A DNA stretch of 64,000 nt, taken from positions 64,870,671-64,934,670 of the forward strand of contig CM037598.1 in assembly GCA_021018995.1 (NCBI GenBank). Direction: 5' to 3'. This stretch comes from Chloranthus sessilifolius (Eukaryota; Streptophyta; Magnoliopsida; Chloranthales; Chloranthaceae). This document shows positions 35,131-44,863 of the stretch, piece after piece. Below the pieces are notes generated by a model. The model saw nothing but the letters and a program-made list of their open reading frames with translations, was not told the origin of the DNA and searched no databases. Position numbers and translations under genes: made by a program. The first letter of the stretch is position 1; every line of letters begins with the position of its first letter.

Positions 35131-36525
35131 ACATTAAGCTGTGTTGTTGAACATCCAGAGTCACTGGATCAAAAGTCTAGTTTAGAATTAGGGTTAGGGT
35201 TTAGTTTCACTTTTCCATTTTCTTTTTCTTCTTGCCTTAGCATAGCAGCAATGCTGGGCTAAGTTCTTTGTAGCAGCTATAGGTTTTATTTCAGTTTTGT
35301 AATCGGTTTTGTATAAGCATTGAGAGTATTTTTGGGGATTTACACAGACTGCTGCCTTGAGGGCAACCATTGTAAGTTCCTTTTATTCAATGAAATGCTG
35401 GTTTTAAAGCTCTATTAACTCTGTATTTTGCTTGTGATTTTCACATTTATTTACATAGACTTAATGCTCCCATGATTGCTTGAGCTTGTATCCCTACAAC
35501 CATGGTGACTGCAGTAGTTTTACTATTCTATCTTCAATCTCAGTGATACGGATAACCTCTGGGATAGCCTGTGGCCATTCAAGTGGACAGGGTATAGCCA
35601 TAGGGCTGGTCTGAATCACAAGGTTGAGATAGATTATTTTTCTCTGCACTTGAGCTTGTAGCCAAGTGAGAGATTATTGCAGAGTCAAACTCTCCTCTAT
35701 TTTGCATCATCATCATCAGTGTTTAGGTCTGAATTTTTGTAGAGATTGCAGATTTGTGAGCTGGGTCATTGTAGGCCTTTTTGTAGCAATGACCTGCTGA
35801 GTCTATGTCCTCATTCAGCTTGAGATTTCTTATGATTTCCACTTGAGTTTTCAGGACTGTTTCCTCCTATGAATGCATGAGCTTGTAGCCTTGTAAACAT
35901 AGTGTCAGCAATAGTTTTTATATTCTAACTTTAGCACCTATGATTGGATCACCTCCCTAGGATAATCTGTGACCATTTAAGTGGACAGATTATAGCCTTA
36001 CGAGCAGTCCAAACCATAGGGGTTAGTTGGATTCTTCTACCTTGTAGATGTGCTAGTAGCCATCTGAAGGACTGCTGCAGATCCTATTCTAGCACTGAGT
36101 TACATTGCTGATTTAACCTTACCAGTATATTTTTCAAAATTTTTACTTTATTTTCTCACTCCATCATAATTCTTCTATCCCTTTCTTTAGCTGTAGTTTT
36201 ATTCTTATTTTTTTAATTTTACGTTAGCTTTGTGACACCTAAACACCTTCTCTTTATCTTGCTTTCTAGTGTAGGTTTAGAGTTGCCAGGTCTGCAGCCA
36301 AATATGGAGTTTACTATACAACCCTTGATATTTCAAATCATCACTCTCCGTGGGACAAACTCCTACTTCGTAAAACTTGCTAGGCCCTGGATTCATGCAG
36401 GACTATGTATTTTTAGATTGCTATTTTCATCCATTTTACTCCACCTTTTGATTTATTTTTGCCACCATATTTTTACCCATCACTTCTTTATTAATAACAA
36501 CAAGCAAATCTGAAAATTCTCAATA

Positions 36526-36713
36526 ATTTCCTTGTGGAACAACCCTTTCTTATCAAAACTTGCTACAATAGGCCCTGGATCTTACAGGACTGTGTATTTT
36601 TAGATTACTGTTTTCATCCATTTTACTTCACCTTTAGATTTATTTTTGCTGCCATATTTTTTACCCATCACTTCTTTATTAATAACAGCAAAGCAATCTA
36701 AAAGGAACTAACA
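36526..36713 (+). repeat. Last part of the Athila-B 5' LTR
   Basis: This block repeats the preceding LTR end (36340-36525) and ends in CTAACA just before a primer binding site. It is the remainder of the Athila-B LTR displaced by the nested insertion. Confidence 0.82.
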
Positions 36714-36719
36714 AGTTTT

Positions 36720-36737
36720 TGGCGCCGCTATCGGAGA
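36720..36737 (+). other. Primer binding site, Athila-B
   Basis: TGGCGCCGCTATCGGAGA lies six bases after the LTR and is of Athila tRNA-Asp type. Confidence 0.78.
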
Positions 36738-37139
36738 AGTTTGATCTAATTAGTAGACCTGAGTTTTTATTTTCTGTGTTTATAAATTCAGTTGTTGCAG
36801 TATTTGTGTTTGAATAAAAGTGCTACTGAATTTATTTTGGATTCTTGCTAATCTGGAACAACAGTAAAAATTGGAGTTGGAGTCTACAGCTGGAGCTTGT
36901 TTGCCTTAGTTTGCACCCCCCTCTCCCTTGCATTTTGCTTCTTTTCTATTAATGCCTTAAATTCAGCGGTAGAATTTTAGCAATAATTTTTGCTTATAAT
37001 TTTTTAGTGTGCTGTAGTGTCTTTCCTTACTTATTTTTAGGTGTGTGTATGCTTGGTAGAAGGTCTCTTAGACCTCCAATATAATCTTTAAATCCTAAGG
37101 TAGAGAGAATCCTTAGACTTAGGAACACCACACAAGCCC

Positions 37140-38640
37140 CTGCTATTAATATTGAGCCAGCTGTGATGGGTGAGCAACAAAGAACACTGAAGGAATACAA
37201 TACACCAGGGGTGTATTCAGCCCCCTTCTGTATTCAATTCCTACAGTAGAAGGCAATTATGAAATCAAATCATCAACCATCCAAATGCTGTCATCATTCC
37301 ATGGGCTAAGTAAAGAAGACCCATATAAACACTTAGATGAGTTCCTTGCTTTATGCACCACATTTAATATTGCTGGCTTGAGAGAGGAAGCCACCAAACT
37401 AAGGCTTTTTCCTTTTTCCCTAAAGGATAAAGCCTGAACTTAGCTCTCCATGCTCCCAGCAGGCAGCATACAATCCTGCAATGATCTCCAATGCCAGTTT
37501 TTGGCTAAATTTTTCCCTATGTCTAAAACCAGCCAGTTGAAGAAGAGCATACTTTTCTTTGCTCAATTTTCAACTGAAGATTTCCATGAAACATGGGAAA
37601 GGTTTAAAGAGCTGTTGAAGTAATGTCCACACCATCAAATTCCTCAGTGGCAGGTTGTCCAGAGCTTCTACCAAGAAATTGATCCCAAGAGTAGGGATAT
37701 GGTGGATGCCTCATGTGGGGTCACTTACCTCCACAAGATAGCTGATGAGGCTTGGGAAATTTTTAATGTCATCAGTGAGAATTCCATGCAGCAAGAGTCT
37801 CTGTCCCGAAATGGCATTAAGATTCCAGCTAAAATGGTAAAAGAATCTACCTCTAGAGGAAGGATGTATGAGGTCAATGTGTCCAATGACTTGGAAAGGA
37901 AGGTGGACAGTCTGAGCCTGAAATTTGACAAGTTAATGGGTGTGATGCAACCTAGACTGGCTGTACAAGTGGAGGAGGCATGCTTGATATGCCAATCCCC
38001 CACACACTCACTTGAGGGCTGTCCATCAGTAGGTCAATATCCTGAATTGGTCATGGAGCATGCTAATGCTACCCAATCATATGGGCAGCAGCCTACTGGG
38101 TATCAATAGAGAAGCCACCCTAATTTGACAGGGAGGGAAGACAATTATCAATAACCTCAACAGTAGCTGCCTGCATTGCAATACAAACCACAACCACAGT
38201 ATCACCAGGGCTATGCACCTAGACAACCTTTCCAGCAGTCAGCCCCATAGCCACTCCAATTGGCTTTGTCCCCATCACAGCCTAGAGCCCCATCTTTTGA
38301 AGAACATGTTTTGTCATCACTGTAAAACCTTGGCTCTTTGTCCCAAACTGTGAACTCTCATAGTTAAAGCATAAAGAAAATTAAAGATCAGCTTGGTCAA
38401 ATATCCAATTCTTTGACTAAAAGAGAGGAGGGCAGACTACCTAGCCAGACCATGAACAATCCAAAGGGTCATTACATGATTGGTGAAGGCTCTTCCACCC
38501 ATGAGGAAGCTAAAGCAATCACAATCCTAAGGAGTGGCAGGGTGGTGGATAACCAGGTGGGCATGGAGAGTATGGAGAAAGAGAAGAGTGTAGAAGAGAA
38601 AGTGAACTCATCCCCTGCTACTGTGCAATAGGAGTATAAT
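37140..38640 (+). pseudogene. gag: Athila-B gag remnant with zinc knuckle
   Basis: The capsid region shows SFHGLSKEDPYKHLDEF- and KLRLFPFSLKDKA-like peptides near 37.30-37.43 kb, the Athila Gag core. The open stretch 37699-38109 continues with AGRMYEVN-like text and a classical zinc knuckle at about 37980-38021, CLICQSPTHSLEGC (C-x2-C-x4-H-x4-C), followed by YPE. A glutamine-rich tail follows, then an EEAKAITILRSGR segment at about 38.5 kb typical of the Athila Gag-protease junction. Gag would form the virus-like particle in the cytoplasm in live relatives. Broken several times. Confidence 0.82.
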
Positions 38641-38699
38641 AATGGGGCTGCTGATGAGCCCTAGCAAACAGAAAAAAATGAGCCAAGAAAAAAATAAAA

Positions 38700-39500
38700 A
38701 ATTGATGATGAGATGGCTAGGCATGCAGCTGAGGTATCAGTAGTACTACAGCTGTCATTTCCTCATGCTCTAAAAGGCCCCTCTCCTTTTAATAAGGAGA
38801 ATGCTAGAATGGAGGAAATGCTGGAGACCTTCAAGCAAGTAAAGATCAATTTACCTCTGCTTGATGCTATCAAACAGGTCCCAGCCTATGCCAAATTCCT
38901 AAAAGACCTGTGTACACAAAAGTGGAAGGCAAGGATACATTTATCTAAGAAGGTCTTTGCAGCAGAAACAGTTATATCAATGCTTTCAATAGCCACAACT
39001 GCAAAATTGCAAGACTCAGGGGTCCCTACCATCCCCTGTATTATTGGGGGTCACACCATAGGCAGGGTTCTCTTAGACTTGGGAGCCAGCATTAACCTGC
39101 TGCCATATTCAGTATATGAATAGTTAGGTTTGGGGGAGCTAAAATCAACTCTAGTTGTGCTCCAGCTGGTTGATAGGTCTGAGAGAAGGCCAATGGGAGT
39201 TGTTGAAGATGCGTTGGTGGGGGTGGAGAAGTTCTTCTATCCTACTGATTTTTTAGACTTGGACATGGAGCCTTCAAAGAGTAACACCCCAATTCTTGTG
39301 ATCTTGGGCAGGCCATTCTTGGCCACTGCCAATGCCTACATTCAATGCAGGTCTAGGGTGATGGAGGTTATATTTGGGAACATAAAAGTGAAATTGAATG
39401 TGTACAATGCTGTCAAGCAACCTCAACTGGACAATGAGGACTGCTTCGCAGTGGATGTATTAGAGGACCTGGTAGAGGAGAATTTATCCAATCTGCTAGA
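38700..39500 (+). pseudogene. pol: Athila-B protease region
   Basis: Two adjoining open stretches cover it. The first includes FKQVKINLPLLDAIKQVPAYAKFLKDLCT, an Athila hallmark before the protease, and then VPTIPCIIGGHTIGR followed by LLDLGASINLLPYSVYE, with the D-L-G-A-S catalytic segment. The second reads VVLQLVDRSERRPMGVVEDALV and PILVILGRPFLATANAYI, the ILGRPFL block near the domain end. The same blocks appear in Athila-C on the minus strand at 63.28-63.94 kb. Broken but long and readable. Confidence 0.83.
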
Positions 39501-39589
39501 ATGAGATAAAATTTGTGAGGAATTTGAGAATGAGTGGATTGAGGTTCATGAGGAGGAGGCCCAAAATTTCATTACTGTTGAGACTTCTA

Positions 39590-41170
39590 TGGGCCTAGTG
39601 CAGCACTCCATTTGGAGACCCACATTGCTGCCCCTGCCTCAGCCCTCCAAGGCACCTTTGTTGCCTTCAATAAAATATCCACCTGATCTGGAGCTTAAAC
39701 AGCTGCCAGAGATATTAAAATATGCTTTCCTAGGACAGGAGAAGAAACTGCCAGTCATCATCTCATCCTCTCTCTCTATAGAGCAGGAAGAGGAGTTGCG
39801 TGAAGTCCTTAGGAAACATAAGAAAGAAATTCACTGGACCATTGCAAATTTAGGGAGAATTGACACATCTATGTGTATGTACAAGATACATTTGGAAGAG
39901 GGTTCCAAGCCCTCAAGGGAAATGTAGAGGAAGTTGAACCCTCATATGTAGGAGATGATCCTAAAAGAGATTATAAAACTGTTAGATGCAGGGGTCATAT
40001 ACCCTATTTCAGACTCTGAGTGGGTCTCACCTATCAGGGTGGTCTCCAAAAAGTATGACATCACAATTGTTACTACTGAGTATGGGGAGTTAGTACCAAC
40101 CAGGGAGACCACTGGTTGGAGAGTGTGCATTGATTATCGAAAACTAAACTCCAAGACATGAAAAGACCATTTCCCCTTGCCCTTCATTGATCAGATTTTG
40201 GATAGGCTGGCTAGAAGAGAATTTTATTGCTTCCTGGATGGATATTCTAGTTACAATCAGATTCTAATTTACCCATAGGACCAAGAGAAAACCACATTCA
40301 TATGTCCATTTGGCACTTTTGCTTATAGAAGAATGCCCTTTGGACTATGTAATGCTCCAGCCACCTTCCAAAGATGCATGTATACAATTTTTTCAGACAT
40401 GATTGAAAAGTTTTTGGAGATTTTTATGGATGACTTCTTAGTGTTCGGGGACAGTTTTAGTCAGTGTTTGCATTACCTCAGCCTAGTTCTTCAAAGATGT
40501 GAAGAGACCAACCTGGACTTGAGCTTGGAGAAAAGCCATTTCATGGTCAACCAAGGCATTATGCTAGACCATTTGGTCTTCCCTAGAGGCATTGATGTTG
40601 ATAGAGCAAAGGTTGACTTAATCTCACACTTGTCCTCACCAAAAATAGTTAAACAAATAAGGTCTTTCTTAGGACATGCATGATTTTATAAAAGGTTGTA
40701 CCATTTTCAAATCTCTGTGCCACTTGCTGTGTCAGGATGTACCATTTAATTTTAATGCTGACTGTCTTAATGCTTTTGAGGTGTTGAAATAATGTGTGAT
40801 GCATCAGACCTGGCTGTGGGTGTTGTTTTGGGTCAGAGGAAAGATAAACTGCCTAGTGTGGTTTATTATGCCAGCAAATCACTGACAGAAGCTCAGTTGA
40901 ATAATACAACAACCGAGAAGGAGCTTCTGGCAGTAGTGTTTGCTATGGATACTTTAGATCCTATTTGCTAGGGTCTAAAATTGTCATCTTCACCAACCAC
41001 TTTGCTCTTAAGTACCTGCTGGCTAAGAAATATGCCAAGCCAGGTTGATTAGACGGATCTTACTGCTGCAGGAGTTTGATCTTGAAATCAAAGACAAAAA
41101 AGGAGTAGAGAATGTAGTGGCTGATCACCTGTCTAGGATTTTAGTTGAAAAGTGTGCTGCTACACCATTA
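39590..41170 (+). pseudogene. pol: Athila-B reverse transcriptase and RNase H
   Basis: RT begins with LELKQLPEILKYAFLG and an LLDAGVIYPISDSEWVSP block. It continues with TTGWRVCIDYRKLNSKT, MPFGLCNAPATFQRCM and the catalytic F-M-D-D motif near 40.43 kb (IFMDDFLVFGD). The segment DLISHLSSPKIVKQIRSFLGHA marks the RT end. RNase H follows at about 40.75-41.17 kb with CDASDLAVGVVLGQ-like and [17 protein letters not shown]-like peptides. Together they would copy genomic RNA into DNA. Broken several times. Confidence 0.83.
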
Positions 41171-41229
41171 TGAAATTCTTTCACTGATGAGCAATTATTT
41201 ACCATCCAGTCTGTTGTTTCTTGGTTTGC

Positions 41230-41913
41230 CAACATAGTCAACTATCTTATTGGAGGTAGGATCCCTTCGCACTGGTCCAAGATGGACAAGGACTTATTCT
41301 TCTCACAAGTCAAACACTTTTTTTGGGAGGATCCATGCTTGTTTAAATATTATGCAGACCAGGTTATTAGGAGATGTGTCCCTGATAGTGACATCCACAG
41401 TATTCTCACTATGTGCCATGAATATGCCTGTGGGGGTTACTATAGTAGGAAAAAGATAACAACAAAGGTGCTGTAGTGTGGGTTTTACTGGCCTTCCTTG
41501 TTTAAGGATGCCCATGCACATTGCAAAGCCTGTTTAAGATGCCAAAGGATGGGTGACATTTCAAAGAGAGATTCAATGCCACTATAATCCATCCTTGTTG
41601 TGGAGCTATTTGATATTTGGGGGATAGATTTCATGGGCCCCTTTCCTCCTTCAATGGGTTATAACTTCATCCTTATAGCTGTAGATTATAATTTCAAATG
41701 GGTGAAAGCAGCTGCTACAAGGAAAAATTATCATAAGGTTGTCTTAAAATTTATCAAAGAAAATATTTTCTCCAGATTTGGTACCCCTAGAGCCATCATC
41801 AATGATGGGGGCAGCCATTTTTGTAACAGATACTTCAAGAGCTTGCTCAAAAAGTATGCTATTATTTATAGGATTGCTACTCCCTACCACCCACAGACCA
41901 GTGGGCAAGTGGC
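41230..41913 (+). pseudogene. pol: Athila-B integrase, 5' part
   Basis: The zinc-binding N-terminus is visible as ILTMCHEYACGGYYS and a downstream HCKACLRCQ segment. The catalytic core carries [14 protein letters not shown] and [13 protein letters not shown] (the first two acidic positions of D,D,E) and then [12 protein letters not shown]. The gene stops at the Tat-B LTR at 41914. The corresponding gene in Athila-C (60189-61480, minus) is longer. Confidence 0.83.
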
Positions 41914-42299
41914 TGTAGATACCCAAATTTGGCCCAAGGCTTGATCGAAACACACCTTGAGAGAGGCGCATTTTCAAGCTTTTGATGGCATGCATGGAAC
42001 CCTTAGGAATCACCCCAAACCCTTAAGAATCACCCTAGATCCCTTAGGAACCTATCCCGAACCTTTAGAAACCAATCCTGATCCTTAGAACCCGTTTCGA
42101 ACCCTAAACCTAATCTTCCCAGGTAATAGATGAAGAGTGGTACACCAGGACTAGCTGAGGTTTTCTACTGATATCAAATCATATACCATTGGAAATAGGA
42201 CTTCTCCAGCTTTCCAATGAGTCAAGAATTGCCTCAATCAGAGTTATATAACAAAAGTTACGATATTTTGAAAATTGCACAGTTTTGTAAGATTTTGGC

Positions 42300-42420
42300 T
42301 TGGCGCAACTAATAGTTGCGCGAGTTTTAAAGTGGACCCCACCCCTCGCGAAGCCAACTTCCAGGCTACTATACAGAACTATTTTACTATACATTTGGCA
42401 TAACTAATAGTTGCGCCAGG
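42300..42420. repeat. Palindromes in Tat-B LTR (TGGCGCAACTA type)
   Basis: Two copies of a palindrome with 11-base arms TGGCGCAACTA and TAGTTGCGCCA around one base. They end about 280 bases upstream of the TATA box, the same distance as the unrelated Tat-A array. Confidence 0.87.
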
Positions 42421-42700
42421 CATATAAACAGTGACCTCTAGTTTTTACCTCGAAAATCAAGATTGAGGTTTGACTTGTTGACCATCTTAATCTTTGGGGT
42501 GTGTTTTGCTAGTTCTGTTGCACCCTTTTAGTGCCTATTTACAACCCTTACGTGATTTTAAACACTAACCTATCATCCACCATTATAACTACCTTCACAT
42601 CTTTCCAAGCTCTAAAAATCCTAGGAAACCTTAGATTAGAGATTACCTAATTGCTAAACCCAATTAGCTTCTAAGTAGCCTCCTAATCCACCCCATTTCC

Positions 42701-42709
42701 TATAAATAG
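42701..42709 (+). promoter_or_regulatory. TATA box of Tat-B LTR
   Basis: TATAAATAG, aligned with 11170-11178. Confidence 0.65.
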
Positions 42710-43438
42710 AGCTCTCCTCCCCTTGGATTAAAGGTTGAGAATTTTTTCCTAAGAGAGAAAGAGCTTAAAGTGAGAAGATCTTTCTCCCTTTGGTGCACCA
42801 TTGCTCATACAAATTTCAGAATTCCAAAACCTCCTTTGAGTGATATTCTCCACCTTAGATCCCTTAGTTTAGGTGTACGCTACCCATTTACCTTCCCTCT
42901 CTACCTCTTAGCTAGCAATCCTTAGAGGTTAGTACTCCATTTTCCACCATACAAGCCTTCAAAAGCTCATCAAAGCAAGCCAACACAAGGCTCTCCTACG
43001 GTGCTACAAGAGCTCGAGGGCTCCGGCTCTCCCCTTTCTTCTCCTATCTCTTCTTTAGCTCTTCCCATCCTCCCATTTATGTCGTTATGCCACCGAATTT
43101 TTGGTAGGAATGGAGGGGCACAAATAGGATTTAAGGCCCATTTTAGCAAGAGGAAGCCATTTTCTTTTCTTTTACTTTAATTTTGTTTTGGCCATTAGTA
43201 GAGACCATGTTAAGTGAGTTGATCGGGTGCCTAACACCTTCCCGATCGATAATCGAAGCCCCTACCCAAGAGCCTTTGGTGTGGATCGGATTTAGAGTCA
43301 TATTTTTAATACTTCGGTGCTCATAAAAATAAACTAGGTTTCCTGGGACACCAAAAGCTCTGGGTGGTGACTCTATATTTTTTTGTTAGCGAGCGCATCT
43401 CCATGACAGGATCGTCACAAATCCCATAGTTGCACAGA

Positions 43439-43456
43439 TGGCGACTCTGCTGGGGA
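43439..43456 (+). other. Primer binding site, Tat-B
   Basis: TGGCGACTCTGCTGGGGA begins two bases after the LTR, of the Tat/Ogre type. Confidence 0.8.
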
Positions 43457-43560
43457 TAGCTTTTAGAGCTTCTCCTTGAAATTTGGCCATTTCTTTTTAT
43501 TTTACTAACCATTTTTGCTATTTTTTTGCTATTTTTTTTATTTTCTCACCCCTACTTTCC

Positions 43561-43740
43561 CGTCATTTACGAGACTTAGCTGGTTGGCGAGCCTACATGC
43601 GCATTGTCTTTTAATTTTCTTGCTTTTCTGTCATTTTAGTGCCTTAACCGATTGGCGGGCCTACTTGCGCATTGTCTTTTAATTCATTTTATTTTCTGTC
43701 ATTTAAAGTGCCTTTGCCGATTGGCAGGACTACTTGTGCA
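43561..43740 (+). repeat. Tandem repeats in Tat-B leader
   Basis: Three units of about 60-70 bases with CCGATTGGCGGGCCTACTTG-type cores and CTGTCATTT, homologous to 12024-12175. Confidence 0.82.
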
Positions 43741-44241
43741 AACATATTCCGCCAGTGGACGTCGGCCCATAGTGGTGACACAGGGTCATCACCCCCGGTC
43801 TTTGAACTAAAGAAAACTTTCATAAAAAAAAAGGCTTTGAAAAAATTAAAATTGAACCAAGAATAGGGAGCTTAATTAATTTTTTTTTGCGGGTTAGATT
43901 TTTTAAAAGGGTTGGGTTATTAGGCAAACATACAACCACCCGGGTCTTAGTATGGTGGCAGCCCCTAGTGGTGATGATCCAGAAAAGTCCCAGCCCACTT
44001 AGTATCTGAGAAGGCACTTGCGCTGAAGGTATATCGGGTGGGTTCCCATTTCAAAGCTTAAAACCCTTGGGGAGCGCGCTAGCGAGTTATACCAGACTCA
44101 AACCTTTAGGATTCGGTGAGGAGAGAACTGATCATATAAAGTCAAGCAGTTCTCGGAAGCCCAGCTTCCACAGAAACCCAAAACAGACCCATTTTCAGGC
44201 TGCTGTTCCCTGCTGTCTTAAGTTATGGAGCCTCATTTTTG

Positions 44242-44413
44242 CCTGGCACAAGTATTAGTTACGCCAGTGCAAAAATCTCAGATTTATAACTGGCGCAACT
44301 AATAGTTACGCCAGCTTTAAATCCGCCAATTTTTACCTTGGTGCAACTAATAGTTGTGCCAGTGTAAAAAAGGGGCCCTGCTAACTTGGCGCATGTATTA
44401 GTTGTGCCAAGCC
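44242..44413. repeat. Four-copy palindrome array upstream of Tat-B gag
   Basis: Four variants of the Tat-B LTR palindrome start at about 44242, 44289, 44337 and 44393, with spacing near 47-56 bases. They end about 450 bases before the gag ATG at 44864. The remainder of the leader has no gene. Confidence 0.88.
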
Positions 44414-44863
44414 TACTTAGACATTAGTAGCCCGAAATCTGAGGCTTTTCCAGATCCCAAGTCCCCCGATTATAGTGTTTAGTGCCTCTGTTTGGGCCCC
44501 GCCATCTCCAACATCCAATATGCCCCCGCCGATCGGGTTGTTTGCCTTGATATTTGTGCCTTCAATAGATCGAAGGTCCTCCTTTGATTCTTCCGAAGTG
44601 CGTCAGAGTCATTGCCGTGAGACTTAAATTAAGGTATGAAAGCCACGCGAGAAGGGAATTCCAAGGCCTCAAAACTTTTATTTTACAAAATTTTCTCTAA
44701 AAATTAAAAAATAAAAAATAAAAAATTATATCAAAACCTAAAAATAGAATCTTTGTGGTGCCGGCACAACGATATCATCTTGCCCTTCGTCGTCCTGTAG
44801 GGGAGAAGGAGGAGGATTTTTGGGCCTTATCCAAGGCACCCTTACCCCACCTGTTCCTGTAGA

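Larger units (their letters stand above)
29033..36525 (+). mobile_element. Pol-less Athila-B relative nested in the Athila-B 5' LTR
   Basis: Two LTRs of about 2.3 kb flank an internal region of only about 2.9 kb with primer binding site and polypurine tract. The internal region keeps scraps related to the Athila-B protease and the protease-RT junction (near 31.65 and 31.80-32.00 kb), then the family's 3' non-coding region, but no usable gene. It is thus a non-autonomous, LARD-like element that would depend on a full Athila-B. ATTT is present at both junctions, consistent with target duplication. A by-eye comparison of about 200 LTR bases gives roughly one difference in ten, so insertion probably dates to a few million years ago, after Athila-B arrived. 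Confidence 0.85.
34214..36525 (+). repeat. 3' LTR of nested Athila-B relative
   Basis: Begins TGCATTATTCACTG and pairs with 29033-31354. Its end is followed by ATTT and then by the remaining piece of the host LTR. Confidence 0.85.
26878..41913 (+). mobile_element. Athila-type element, family B, split by a nested relative and cut by Tat-B
   Basis: The LTR starts TGTTAGTCATTG at 26878 inside the antisense gene of Tat-A. The LTR is interrupted at 29032/29033 by a related element and resumes at 36526-36713, directly followed by a primer binding site, gag, protease, RT, RNase H and the start of integrase. Integrase is cut at 41913 by the Tat-B LTR. The rest of this element, with its 3' LTR, is not seen in the window. 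It is broken several times, but protease and RT are long and readable. Confidence 0.83.
41914..43436 (+). repeat. 5' LTR of Tat-B
   Basis: About 1.52 kb. It begins TGTAGATACCC and ends TTGCACA, aligned over its length with the Tat-A LTR. Confidence 0.87.

Noticed and set aside
26878-36713. Tandem LTR-internal-LTR-internal array made by recombination
   Set aside because: The leftover LTR end at 36526-36713 and ATTT at both junctions fit a nested insertion better.
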